From positions 592,001 through 656,000 of the forward strand of contig JBBPEB010000004.1 of assembly GCA_039096225.1 (NCBI GenBank): a stretch of DNA of 64,000 nucleotides. The letters are read 5' to 3'. The translations under genes were made by a program, and so were the position numbers. Shown here piece after piece: positions 23,861 to 34,796 of the stretch. This DNA comes from Blastocystis sp. Blastoise. Taxonomy: Eukaryota; Sar; Bigyra; Opalinata; Blastocystidae. Numbering within the stretch: position 1 is the first letter of the stretch; each line of letters opens with the position of its first letter. The notes under the pieces were generated by a model. It was not told the origin of the DNA. It saw only the letters and a program-made list of their open reading frames with translations, and did no database searches.

Positions 23861-26790
23861 ATGATGTTCAGTAAGATATTGAAAGATCTACAGTCAAAAG
23901 GGTTGAATGTTAGTCTTGATAACTTTTTAGAAAGTATTTTGATAGAATCATTTGGACCAAATGTTGAAAAAGTATTTAAATTCTTTATTTTAATCCTGAG
24001 TTATATTATGAAATATAGTGTAAGCGTATGTATTCAGATATCAAGCAACTGAATAGATTTGACTTTTCATCAACTTTGGTCATTCAAAGCTTTAATCATT
24101 GTAAGGAATACCATAGTTTTATATAATAAATCATCTGCATACTTTTAAATAGTGTCTAATGGTAATAAATCTTTTTTTGTGATTACTTGTACACTCGATT
24201 GTAAAGAAAAAACAAATCCAAGATATGTCTCAATGAAAATATATTATGATACCAATGCATATCCATATACTTATCCTGCTGTTGAAATCTTAGATTCTGG
24301 TACATTTATAACTTATATATATTATGAAATATTGAATAATACTAGTTTTTTTTACTCCTCCTTTTATGATTGAATCTTCTATTTTTATGGCTAGATCTCA
24401 TTATATAAATCCACAACTATTTAGTGAATATTGGCAACCAGTATGTATTAATGTTTATTTATTGTTTCTATATTTGTTTATATTATTCACTATTTATTTA
24501 GTTTTATTTATTGTTTATTATTATTATTATTCACTGTTTATTATTATTATTATTCATTGTATATTATTATTTTTATTCATGTTAATTTATAGCTAATTTA
24601 TCTATTTATTTATTTTCTTTTTAGTATTGTATTATTCTAATAATCTTTATATACTATATATGGCACATATACTATATACGTTTTGTTATTCATATTATTA
24701 TAATATAAACTTCTTTAGACAGATCGATTATTTCATTTATTTGCTGGGTTAGAGTCTTTATTCAAATATTTAGATTTCAAGTGTAATCAGTATATATATA
24801 TGCATTTATATGAACTATATTAATCATCTTTCGACGTAGTCTCAACTTATTTATATTTGAAAACTCAAAATCATACAGTTACTACACGCCTTTTAGTACC
24901 CCTTATAGTATATTTCATTATATTTTATTATTATCTTGGTGTTCTTACTTTTTATATTACAATTTTATTCATTTTAATTATTTTATCTATTATAATGATT
25001 TTATTTATTATTTTTTTTATTCATTATGTACAATCACAGTTATTATAAAAGTATATATATAGATGTTCCCTATATATTTGATCAATTTATTATATCCAAA
25101 AAGAATATTACAAATATGAAAACAGCCACAGAAAAATTCTTAATAGCGTATATATATATGTGATTCATGATTTTATTCCTATTAGTATTATATATACTAA
25201 ATATATTTACCAGTATATTTTCATATACATAATTTTACATTATTTAATTGTTCTATACCATAAACTTATTTTAATCGTTGATGCATTTTTCATAACAATT
25301 TAAAATTATATATATATTTATTTATTTATATTTATATATCTATAAATTTATAGAACACTTGGAAATAATGAAGTTTTTATTAAGAAATTACAATATGATG
25401 AGAATTCTTCAGAAATCGATAAAAGGAGATATTATAAGTTTATAAATAGAGAAATCATTGCATTAAAGCAATTTAATAATTCTGATGTCACAGCGCCTCA
25501 TGTATATACAATTATAATACCTTTTAATCATACTGATAATATGATGTTTTTATTCATATATTTTTCTTATATATCTTATTATTCATAAGTTAATAATTAC
25601 TTATATATAGCTCTATGGTGTTACTATGGTATCTGGAATTATATATATAATTATGGAATATTTACATGGAGTTGATTTACAAAAATATATAGACGAGTAT
25701 GTATAGTCAACAGTATAGTCTTTAGGATCTATTTATAGACATTATTATATTTATTATTATAATTTAACTAAATTTATTATTATATTTATTATATTTATTA
25801 TTATATATATAATATATTTATTAATATATTTTATTATTATATTTATTATATTTATTATTATATTTATTTTTATATTTAATTATATTTATTATTATATTTA
25901 TTATATTTATTATTATATATATAAAATATTTATAAAGTAATCCAGGTATATCGGAGAAGCAGAAGCGTCAGTTGTGTCTACAATGTATTCGACTAGTTAT
26001 TGGAGCTCACGCTAATGGGATCGTTCATAGAGATATCAAAGTATACTAACTTTATATATATATACATATACAATTATATACTTATGTTCTCTAATATATT
26101 TTTTATTTTTAAATAATCAATTATATATATTCAATTTTAATAATATTCAATTATATATTAATATCATCTGTTTTTTATTATTATATACATATATATAGCC
26201 AATGAATTTTATGGTTGTGAATAATACAGTATATATAATAGATTGTGGGTTTTCTAGAGAAATGGCAACTGATAATAAATTCTTATCGACATGTCTAGGA
26301 ACAGATAGTTAGTATATATATATAAACTTTATTTTTATATTATCATATATATGTATATATAAATATATAGTATGGCTCCAGAAATACGAGATAGAAGTTA
26401 TTCACATACAGTTGATATTTATTCACTTGTATTAACCTTATTTTTTATTATATATGGTATCGAACCCAATAAAGATATTGTAAATATATACTAATTATTC
26501 AATACTTTATATTTTTAAAATATATATTTTATTTGTTTTATATACTTTATTAATATATATAGAACAGAAATTTACAACCTTATGAATCATTATTAACCTA
26601 TTATCATCATCTATCTAAAGGTATATATATACATTCTGATTATCTTTTAAATTGCTTATAAACTCATTATTATTATTTAGATATGTATAACATATATCAG
26701 AAATGTATCACAAATCCAAATTATAATGATAGAATTCCCTTAAATGAACTTTCTATCCTATTCTTAAAAGCACAATTTTATAATTATTAG
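23861..26790 (+). CDS. Protein kinase with N-terminal RWD-like domain, about 12 exons
   Basis: Exons joined by eye. The N-terminal exon from 23861 (FLESILIESFG) and the exon at about 24144-24299 (FFVITCTLDC, then YPYTYPAVEILDSG) look like an RWD domain. The kinase exons carry FIKKLQYDE (about 25390, candidate beta-3 Lys) and REIIALKQF (helix C Glu). They continue with IIYIIMEYLHGVDLQKYIDE (hinge, about 25640), ANGIVHRDIK|PMNFMVV (HRDIKPxN loop, split by an intron at 26041-26198), IIDCGFSREM (26237-26266) and MAPEIRDRSYSHTVDIYS (APE motif and helix F, from about 26373). The stop is TAG 26788-26790. The magnesium-binding DFG motif is DCG. RWD plus kinase recalls GCN2-type eIF2-alpha kinases, but only one short RWD is present and no HisRS-like part. 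The start and the second exon junction are uncertain (the frame does not close simply near 23950-24143). Confidence 0.72.
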
Positions 26791-26988
26791 CAATAATATT
26801 TTCATTAATAGTATTCATGAAGTATTATTTTTGTTTCGTTTATTCAACACAATGCATTAATACCATTTAATCTCATCACAAATGGAGTTTAAGATAAAAA
26901 CTGAGTCATCTACAAAATATAGAATGAATATTAATAAATATTTCTCAAAATACTTACAAAATGAGAATAAAACAAAAAAGTTCAACGA

Positions 26989-27060
26989 GCCTGGTTAGCT
27001 CAGCGGTAGAGCGCTTGACTTTTAATCCAGTGGTCAGGGGTTCGATCCCCCTATCAGGCG
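26989..27060 (+). tRNA. tRNA-Lys(UUU)
   Basis: 72 nt fold into a full cloverleaf. Acceptor GCCTGGT/ATCAGGC has one G-U pair, and the discriminator is G. D stem is GCTC/GAGC. Anticodon loop is CTTTTAA with anticodon TTT, variable loop TGGTC, T stem AGGGG/CCCCT with loop TTCGATC. The anticodon stem CTTGA/TCCAG has one T-C mismatch at its centre. Internal A box (TAGCTCAGCGG) and B box (GGTTCGATCCC) are present, and the T-run terminator (TTTCTTTTTT) follows at once at 27061. It is the target site of the downstream retrotransposon array, and its 3' part (27037-27060) recurs twice more. Confidence 0.93.
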
Positions 27061-27071
27061 TTTCTTTTTTA
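27037..27071 (+). repeat. 35-bp target-site duplication, copy 1 (inside the intact tRNA)
   Basis: The segment starts GGGGTTCGATCCCCC and covers the tRNA T arm, acceptor 3' strand, discriminator and T-run terminator. It is identical to 35628-35662 and 44219-44253. Upstream sequence differs (tca here, ctt at the other two), which sets the left limit. Confidence 0.9.
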
Positions 27072-27089
27072 CATTTTTTTTATATCCTC

Positions 27090-30000
27090 ATGCAATCAGC
27101 AATCCATTTTAGTAACAACGGTGAAGTTCCGGAGTCAAAACTCCAAGTTGATCTGAAGATCAGAGATAAATCTGGGTCTACGAACCTGGCGTCTTCTTCT
27201 GCTCCTAGCCCTAGCGATGAGAACAGTTTACAGATAAACGAGAAACGAATTAAATCTGTGGAAGATGAGAAAAACGAAAAACAAAAAAATTATGATGAAA
27301 ATGGTGATCCAAGATCAAAATTGGTTTTTTCCGGATTTGAAATCCCACAAAACTCCGAGTTCTCCCGTGATTCTACTACTACTAAAATAGATCCTCAAAA
27401 TAAACAAGATTATTCTTTAAATACTAAAGAATTAATAGACTTATCTCTTACTGGTTCAACTACTACAACTACAAACAATTCTTCTAACTGGGTACTTTCT
27501 GAAAGTGATACCCTCTACGTAGATACTACTTCCTCGGCTAAGAAACGAATTATGTCTCCGATATCTACACAATACAAGTCTATTCGAAAAAGAGTGGATA
27601 CTCCTTTGAACCCTCCTCTTGACTCTTCTCTACAAGTGAATTCTGAACCTTTGAAACCTTCTACTGAAAATACTTCTGAAAAGAAAGATGAATCTTGGTC
27701 TTCTACTGGTTGGTCTTCTGATGCCTTTGCTAAGTCTTGGTCTACTAATGTAAACATTTGGATTGATTATGATGATCCTAAACAAAACGTGAAATCTACT
27801 CAAAAATCTACTACCAATCTTGGACTTCCTACACAAAATACGACTCTAAATCAACAAAATGATGTACCTATGGTTATTTCGGTGGCTACAAACACTCTTA
27901 ATGAAAATTCTACTACTATTATTTCTTCTAATGCGTTATCTACTCCTGAAAATGTGTCCTCTACAAAAGAATCCCTGTTGAACAATTCTACTAACGAATC
28001 TACTAATTTATCTATTATTTCTACTCATGAAAATATTCCTACTGTTAACATTACACAATCTAATTCTACTGTTTTAAATACTTCTGAATCTACTAATTTA
28101 ATGAATTCTTCTAATGCTATTGATTCTTCTGCTTTTGTTGATTCTACTAATTCTATTTATTCTTCTGCTTCTATGGTTTCTTCTAATGCTCTTGATTCTT
28201 CTGCTCCTATGGATTCTTCTTTTTCTATGGATTCTTCTGATTCTATAAACTCTCCTGATGCTATAAATTCTCCTGAATCTTCTGATTCTCCTCCTACTCC
28301 TACACTTAGTCAATTACTACACAATAGAATATTCCCAAATGATACGAATCCTCCTTCTTGGGCAAGAAATCCTACACTAGAACTATCTCCTTCTTTATCT
28401 ACATCTTCAAATACTACTATAATAGATACTGCTACAATTACAAATAATACTCCTATTGGAAATGAAATTATTCATCCTTCTATACAAACTACCTCCCTTT
28501 TATCCTCTGAAGATGAACCTATTTCTATCAATTTAAATAATACCGAACAAGAGGATCAAGATATATATACGAATTCTGATTCTAATATAGAAATACCTAT
28601 ACTTACTCCTAATGATATAATAGATGAAAATGAGATTCCTACAAATGAAACTATACTAAATACTATTGAAAATAATGAATTTATTCTTTCTTTTCCTACT
28701 AATATATATACTATTACTTCTCCTCCTAAAGATTTTCCTACTAAATTTAATTGGCTTTTCCCGGCAAAACCTGAATTTCTAATTGGTTATAACACAATAA
28801 AAAAACATAAAAATGGAAAGAAATGGAATAATATAGAATCCTTAAAGGAATTTATAAATCACTTCACTTTAATGTTTATCTACGAGAAAAGAAAAAATAG
28901 GCCTAGAATTCAAAAAAGAATTACCCGCCAAAAAGCATTCTCCATGTTATTCCCTCAGTCAAGTGTGAATACACTGTTCTACTTACTACGAACTCTCAGA
29001 AATATTTATTCAAATAAACATAGAAATTCTAGTGCTCCAATAAATGAAGTAGCGAAACAAAATGAAATCCCTATACAAGAAAGAATAACTCCAAGTGATA
29101 CAACAAATAACTATATACAAAATGAAATTGAGGATAATACACATACTAATATGGGTACCTTTTTATCTCCTGTTCCTTCTGATTCTATAACTACTATTGA
29201 ACCTACTATTCCTTCTATCTCAAATTCTATAATTAATTCTAATTCTATTCCTATACATATTTCTTCTTCTTCTACAAATACTACAAATAATATTGATACT
29301 CCTATTATCATGAATACTACTATAAATCCAGATGATCATACTATAATAGAATCTTCTATATCTATAGAATCTCCTATTACAGTCAATATTTCTTCTACTA
29401 TAGAATCTCCTATATCTATAGAATCTCCTTCTAATATAGATTCAACAAACTTATCTTCTTCTATGAATATAGATCAAATAAATACCAATATAATAAACAA
29501 TACTATTATATCTTCTCCTTCTATAAATAATACTCAATTGTCTCCTAATAGTTCTATAGAAAATATAGATATGGAATTAGATATAGATATTAATAGTATT
29601 CCTTCTACTTTGAATACTATCGATTCTAATACAAATAATATTAATCAGCAAAAGGAATCTATCCATAAGGATTTAGTAAATAATACTATGAATATTACTA
29701 CAAACAAGGAGATTACTACATCTATAACTAATGAAGAAGAAAATACACAAAATAAGAGAAATACTATTAATCTTGATGAAACTAATACTCAAATGAATAA
29801 TACAACTACAATACAGAATCGAAATGAATACTATGATGTATCTTCTGATGAATCGATAATTAATATTTCTTCTACATCCACTTCAACTACTACCTCTCCT
29901 ATGAATTCTCCTATTCCTCTTGAAAATCATATAAGTCTCTCGAATATAGATTTTAATTTTACTCCACTTAATTCTACTCAAAAAGACATAAATGGATCTA

Positions 30001-33000
30001 AGAAGACTACTACAGAAACTACTACTACTATAGAAACTACTACTACTCCTCTTCCTATCAATACGAATGAAATTTTAAACAATAATAATACTATAGATAT
30101 TGATATAGATATAGATCAAAACATGAGTAATTCTGAAACAAATACTCCTATGAATACTATGGAAATACAAGAAGAAATAGCTTCTACTACTATGAATACT
30201 AATAATGATACTATGATGGATATTGAATCTTCTAATACTCAAGAAAATACTTCTACAAATAATTCAACTCAAAAGAATAAAAAGAATTCTACACAAAAAG
30301 GAAATAGAAATAAGAATACTAAGAATAAATCAAAATATGATGATTATATAAAGGCTCCTCGAATTCCTAATACTGAAGATCTCCTTTCTACTTACTCTCC
30401 TATTAATATTCAGAAAACTATACAATTCTCAAAAACTATCAAAGTAGATAATACTCCTAAAAGACGACTTTCTTCCATGGCTATACATAAATTAGGAAAT
30501 TGGAAAAGTTTCATTAGATTTAACAAATTTATAGAAGATAAACTCATACCTCTTGTTACTCCTTTCCCTAACTCCTCTGATGAATCGAATACTATACAGA
30601 TGAATAACGAAATGATTAATTCCTTCAATAATATATGTGATTATATTCAAAATGAACTTTATAACTGGATATATAATAATTCTATTCCTACTTATAGATC
30701 TTGGCATGATAATAATCTCAATAACAACAGTTCTATTAAGAAATATAATACTATATACAGAAAGAATAATAGTTATTCTCCTTCTCAAAGGAATAACTAT
30801 AATGATAAGAATTCTTCAAATAAATATTCTTATGCTGGAAAAAATAGAAATAGCAATTCATATAGATCAAATAACCAATATAGAAACTTAAAGAAAACAT
30901 ATACTAGAAAGAATAATCAATATAGAAAGAAGTATATGGATATGCATGATATTTCTCAAAATAATCGCGGTTATGGTCAAAATCAAAACTATACTGGTTC
31001 TTCTCCTAATAATCTTCAGAATACTACTAATAATACGGATGCTATGAATACTCATGATATTTCTCAGAATAATCATGGGAATACTCAAAATCGATATGAT
31101 ACTCAAAATATTCCTGGAAATAATCATGATTATAATCAACATAGATATAATAGAAGAAAGAATAATTATAATCATCCTATAAACAATTATAGTAATAAAA
31201 ACAAATATAAAAAGAATAAAAAATATAAGAACTATATGGATTTAAGTCCTTCTACTACTACTACTACTAATCGATCTACTACTATAAATGGTACTACTCC
31301 CTCTACTGATACTACTTCTCCTTCTACTGCTTCTCCTCCTACTACTTCCCCTCCTCCTACTACTACTACTCCTACTAATAATACTAACACTATACATATG
31401 AATAATAATTTCAAACAAACGAATGATGATTTCTTTGATAATAATCCTTTCAGAAAATCTACGGATAATGAAATTGAAGCTTTAAAGAAATACTATAATA
31501 ATCTAAAAAGTAATCTAGATACTCTAAAATACGATTTGAATCATACTATATTACCTAATATTCCTGAAACTGAATCCTATACTATCTCTTCTACTCTTTC
31601 TGAGTCTATCCTTAATTGGAAAAATAAACTACAATCTATTACACTCTTTGATGAAGATGAAGAATTAAAAATAAATATATTAAATATCTTACAGAAAGAT
31701 AATGAAAATAATAATACTCCTCTACTTACTCTAGAACAATGGAAAGAGATATTAAATCTTATAATGAATGAGATAGAATCATGCTTATGGAATATTAACC
31801 AACTTAAAGAAGCTAAAATAAGAATTACTTCTATTAATGATGCTAAGAAAATACAATCCGAATTTGATAAGAATACTAAAGCTTTCTTAAGAAGTAAAGT
31901 ATTCTCTAAAACTACTCCTAGATATTGTGAAATACCTTCTAAGGATTTACAAGAACAATTTACGAAACTATATGATTCACAAGAAACTTCAGATAATATA
32001 TTACTTCCAGATATTATAAAATCAAATACTAAACAATTACTAAATCCTCCTGCCCTTAATAAGATAACCTATGAAAGAATTAGACATGCATTAAAATTTT
32101 TACCAAATAACAGTACTCCTGGTCCTAATGGTCTCCCTTATGAAGTTTACAAATACTCCTCTTCTGCTTGTTCTCTATTGGCTTATATATTAGAAATATG
32201 TCGTTCGAATGGTATTACTCTAAAATCTTGGAGTTCCTCTATCACTTGCCTACTAGACAAAAATAAATCGGATCCTAGTAGCTTAGGAAACTGGAGACCT
32301 TTGGCTTTACAAAATACTGAATCAAAAATACTTTCTTCTATAATGGTTACCTACATGAATGAACTAAACAATAAACAAAACTTTATGTCAAAATATCAAA
32401 AAGGATTTATATCTGGAATACCTGGTTGTGAAGAACTTAATTTCATACTACAAAACTACATAGCTAACTTTAAACTATCTAGAAGAGCTAAAACTGCTGC
32501 CTATTTTACTTTCCTCGACTTGGAGAAGGCCTATGATACGGTACCTCAAAGATTAATGCATCAAATTCTTCAATATATGAACTTCCCTATAGACTTCAGA
32601 AATATTATTCTATCCTTATACTCTTCTGCTAATACTGTTATAAGATTAACCAAAAATTCATATACAGATCCTATATACTTAAAGCGTGGAATAAGACAAG
32701 GTGATCCCCTATCTCCTCTTCTATTCAATATTATACTTAATCCTTTATTGAATTACCTGAACAATAATCAAGCCATGATGATGAATATTAAAGATAACAC
32801 TACTCCTAATAATCCTATTGTTATATCAGAAAGTAATGCTTATGCTTATGCAGATGATATCGTCCTGCTAGCTAACAATAAAGAAGATACGGAAGTTCTT
32901 TTAGGAAAGGTAAAAGAAATACTTAATATATATCATATGAAACTATCGGTTAATAAATGTAAGTGTTTAGCGATGAAATATTCCAATGATGGAAATAGAA

Positions 33001-34796
33001 AACTTACGTATACTCCTCCTCCTCCTACTTATAATAATGAAGTGATTACTCTACTTAAAGATACTGAAATCCAAAGATATTTAGGATGTCCTATGGGTGA
33101 ATCCATTACTAAACGAAGAGAATTCTGGGTGAATACGTTAGATGAAATCAAAGAAAAAATAAATTCTTTAAATACTATTCCTATTAGTCCTCATCAAAAA
33201 TTAATAACTCTTCGTCAATATATTATTCCTTGTATTGAATTCTTGGCTAGAAATGGTGATACTAATATACTTAAAATAAAAGAACTGGATGTACTAATAA
33301 GAAATAATGTTAAGAATTGGAATGGATGTTCTTCTGTCTGGCCTAAAGACTTTTATAGCACTTCAATACGAGATGGTGGACTTGGTGTTACTTCGTTGTT
33401 AGATAGGTACTATATTGGTAAAGCTTCTCTACTGGTAAGAATGGCTAATTCAAATGATATAAATATTAGAAATACTTTATATTATGCTCTTAGATATACT
33501 ACTCTACAAAATTCTCTATATGTGATTAATGATCCAATAAACTATATGAGAGGCCATATTCCTACTGAAATCCCTGAAACTAGAAAGAAAGATTTGGTAT
33601 TCTTTAATCTATCTATCAACAATATTAACAAACCCTTAAAAGCAAAGAAAGAAAATAATACTATTATTCCTCTAGATATAGACTTTACTACACTGAACCA
33701 TCCCTTCCCTTATATAAGAAAAGCAATTGATGCTATAGTTGCTTTAAACATGGACATATGTTACTATGAAAATAATCCGAAAAATGGAGCTGGAATAAGA
33801 ATAAGAAGTACTGATAATAGTATATCGAAATTTATAGAAGCGAAAGATGTGAAACGTAAGATGTGTAAATTATTAAATGAATCTTTGAAAATAAGACATG
33901 CTTCTATGCTGAAAGAATACTCCTATTTGCAATATACTAAATATTTGAATAATAATATATCGTGTAACAAATGGATATACAAAACAAAACATATTAATCC
34001 TTCAAAATACTGTGCCTTATTGAATCTTCGAATGAGAACCCTATATACTGGTGAGATGGCTTATAGAAGACAAGATCCGAAAGGAAAGAAACCTACTCTA
34101 CATGATACTGTCGCTTTATGTCCTTATTGTTTGAAAACTAAAAATGAATCAAGAATACATAGTCAAACACACATCATGACTACTTGTGCTAGAATCTCTA
34201 GAAATGAAAATGGACACGATCTGATTAGCAAAAGACATAATGAAATACGAGAATGTTTAACTAGATCTTTGGCAAAAGCTCTTCCTTATACTATTTATAA
34301 AGTCAATCAAGAAAAATCAATGAATACTATTCTATATGATGGTAAGAATAAAGAGGAATGGGCTAATCGTCGTCCAGATATTATAATTACAAGTGAGAAA
34401 GAAATAAGAATGGTAGAAATTGGTGTTACTTATGAACAAGTAGATGGAACTCGTGATACTATCTTAGAAATGAAACATACTAAAGATCATTCATATGATG
34501 AAGCTATACAAAAATTACAACATGATTTCCCTAATAAACAAATCTCCTACTATACTGTTATACTTGGTGCCTCTGGGACAATTCCTGAATCTACTATTCA
34601 TAATATATCTCAAGTCTCAAAACTCAAAGGAAGATACTTATACTTTTTAATATCAAAAATTAATGATATAGTCTTAGAATGGGCCTATAAGTATTGGAGA
34701 CTATCTCTTTCTGATTCTAGACTAATTACAAAAAATATTTCTAGACTACATTCTTCTGCTGCTCATATTGAACTAACTCAACGAAATATTGAATAA
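27090..34796 (+). CDS. Retrotransposon polyprotein: reverse transcriptase plus restriction-like endonuclease, copy 1
   Basis: 2568 residues from ATG 27090. The frame is also open upstream, but that stretch is a translation of the tRNA gene, so this ATG is preferred. Residues 1 to about 1450 are Ser/Thr/Asn-rich low complexity. They are broken by a conserved-looking basic block near residues 550-650 (FNWLFPAKPEFLIGYN, then QKRITRQKAFSMLFPQ). From about 1660 comes the RT: TPGPNGLPYEVYKY, GNWRPLALQNTESK, QKGFISGIPGCEEL, TFLDLEKAYDTVP, RGIRQGDPLSPLLFNI and AYADDIVLLA (catalytic DD near 1921-1922). A zinc knuckle C2344-x2-C2347-x13-H2361-x4-C2366 follows. Then comes the PD-(D/E)XK endonuclease (RRPDIII at 2427-2433, E2443 in MVEIGV). 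This order is that of site-specific RLE elements, which nick a fixed site and prime reverse transcription there. It is about twice the usual length because of the N-terminal region. Confidence 0.93.
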   Translation: MQSAIHFSNNGEVPESKLQVDLKIRDKSGSTNLASSSAPSPSDENSLQINEKRIKSVEDEKNEKQKNYDENGDPRSKLVFSGFEIPQNSEFSRDSTTTKIDPQNKQDYSLNTKELIDLSLTGSTTTTTNNSSNWVLSESDTLYVDTTSSAKKRIMSPISTQYKSIRKRVDTPLNPPLDSSLQVNSEPLKPSTENTSEKKDESWSSTGWSSDAFAKSWSTNVNIWIDYDDPKQNVKSTQKSTTNLGLPTQNTTLNQQNDVPMVISVATNTLNENSTTIISSNALSTPENVSSTKESLLNNSTNESTNLSIISTHENIPTVNITQSNSTVLNTSESTNLMNSSNAIDSSAFVDSTNSIYSSASMVSSNALDSSAPMDSSFSMDSSDSINSPDAINSPESSDSPPTPTLSQLLHNRIFPNDTNPPSWARNPTLELSPSLSTSSNTTIIDTATITNNTPIGNEIIHPSIQTTSLLSSEDEPISINLNNTEQEDQDIYTNSDSNIEIPILTPNDIIDENEIPTNETILNTIENNEFILSFPTNIYTITSPPKDFPTKFNWLFPAKPEFLIGYNTIKKHKNGKKWNNIESLKEFINHFTLMFIYEKRKNRPRIQKRITRQKAFSMLFPQSSVNTLFYLLRTLRNIYSNKHRNSSAPINEVAKQNEIPIQERITPSDTTNNYIQNEIEDNTHTNMGTFLSPVPSDSITTIEPTIPSISNSIINSNSIPIHISSSSTNTTNNIDTPIIMNTTINPDDHTIIESSISIESPITVNISSTIESPISIESPSNIDSTNLSSSMNIDQINTNIINNTIISSPSINNTQLSPNSSIENIDMELDIDINSIPSTLNTIDSNTNNINQQKESIHKDLVNNTMNITTNKEITTSITNEEENTQNKRNTINLDETNTQMNNTTTIQNRNEYYDVSSDESIINISSTSTSTTTSPMNSPIPLENHISLSNIDFNFTPLNSTQKDINGSKKTTTETTTTIETTTTPLPINTNEILNNNNTIDIDIDIDQNMSNSETNTPMNTMEIQEEIASTTMNTNNDTMMDIESSNTQENTSTNNSTQKNKKNSTQKGNRNKNTKNKSKYDDYIKAPRIPNTEDLLSTYSPINIQKTIQFSKTIKVDNTPKRRLSSMAIHKLGNWKSFIRFNKFIEDKLIPLVTPFPNSSDESNTIQMNNEMINSFNNICDYIQNELYNWIYNNSIPTYRSWHDNNLNNNSSIKKYNTIYRKNNSYSPSQRNNYNDKNSSNKYSYAGKNRNSNSYRSNNQYRNLKKTYTRKNNQYRKKYMDMHDISQNNRGYGQNQNYTGSSPNNLQNTTNNTDAMNTHDISQNNHGNTQNRYDTQNIPGNNHDYNQHRYNRRKNNYNHPINNYSNKNKYKKNKKYKNYMDLSPSTTTTTNRSTTINGTTPSTDTTSPSTASPPTTSPPPTTTTPTNNTNTIHMNNNFKQTNDDFFDNNPFRKSTDNEIEALKKYYNNLKSNLDTLKYDLNHTILPNIPETESYTISSTLSESILNWKNKLQSITLFDEDEELKINILNILQKDNENNNTPLLTLEQWKEILNLIMNEIESCLWNINQLKEAKIRITSINDAKKIQSEFDKNTKAFLRSKVFSKTTPRYCEIPSKDLQEQFTKLYDSQETSDNILLPDIIKSNTKQLLNPPALNKITYERIRHALKFLPNNSTPGPNGLPYEVYKYSSSACSLLAYILEICRSNGITLKSWSSSITCLLDKNKSDPSSLGNWRPLALQNTESKILSSIMVTYMNELNNKQNFMSKYQKGFISGIPGCEELNFILQNYIANFKLSRRAKTAAYFTFLDLEKAYDTVPQRLMHQILQYMNFPIDFRNIILSLYSSANTVIRLTKNSYTDPIYLKRGIRQGDPLSPLLFNIILNPLLNYLNNNQAMMMNIKDNTTPNNPIVISESNAYAYADDIVLLANNKEDTEVLLGKVKEILNIYHMKLSVNKCKCLAMKYSNDGNRKLTYTPPPPTYNNEVITLLKDTEIQRYLGCPMGESITKRREFWVNTLDEIKEKINSLNTIPISPHQKLITLRQYIIPCIEFLARNGDTNILKIKELDVLIRNNVKNWNGCSSVWPKDFYSTSIRDGGLGVTSLLDRYYIGKASLLVRMANSNDINIRNTLYYALRYTTLQNSLYVINDPINYMRGHIPTEIPETRKKDLVFFNLSINNINKPLKAKKENNTIIPLDIDFTTLNHPFPYIRKAIDAIVALNMDICYYENNPKNGAGIRIRSTDNSISKFIEAKDVKRKMCKLLNESLKIRHASMLKEYSYLQYTKYLNNNISCNKWIYKTKHINPSKYCALLNLRMRTLYTGEMAYRRQDPKGKKPTLHDTVALCPYCLKTKNESRIHSQTHIMTTCARISRNENGHDLISKRHNEIRECLTRSLAKALPYTIYKVNQEKSMNTILYDGKNKEEWANRRPDIIITSEKEIRMVEIGVTYEQVDGTRDTILEMKHTKDHSYDEAIQKLQHDFPNKQISYYTVILGASGTIPESTIHNISQVSKLKGRYLYFLISKINDIVLEWAYKYWRLSLSDSRLITKNISRLHSSAAHIELTQRNIE

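Noticed and set aside
26961-27089. N-terminal extension of the retrotransposon ORF (SLVSSAVERLTFNPVVRG...)
   Set aside because: This stretch is the translation of the tRNA-Lys gene and its terminator. The first ATG after the tRNA (27090) is shared by both copies.
27515-31414. Minus-strand and alternate-frame ORFs within the retrotransposon (and their twins at 36106-40005)
   Set aside because: Low-complexity mirror frames of the Ser/Thr/Asn-rich coding region, such as RRIHRSRRIKSIRR. No independent support.
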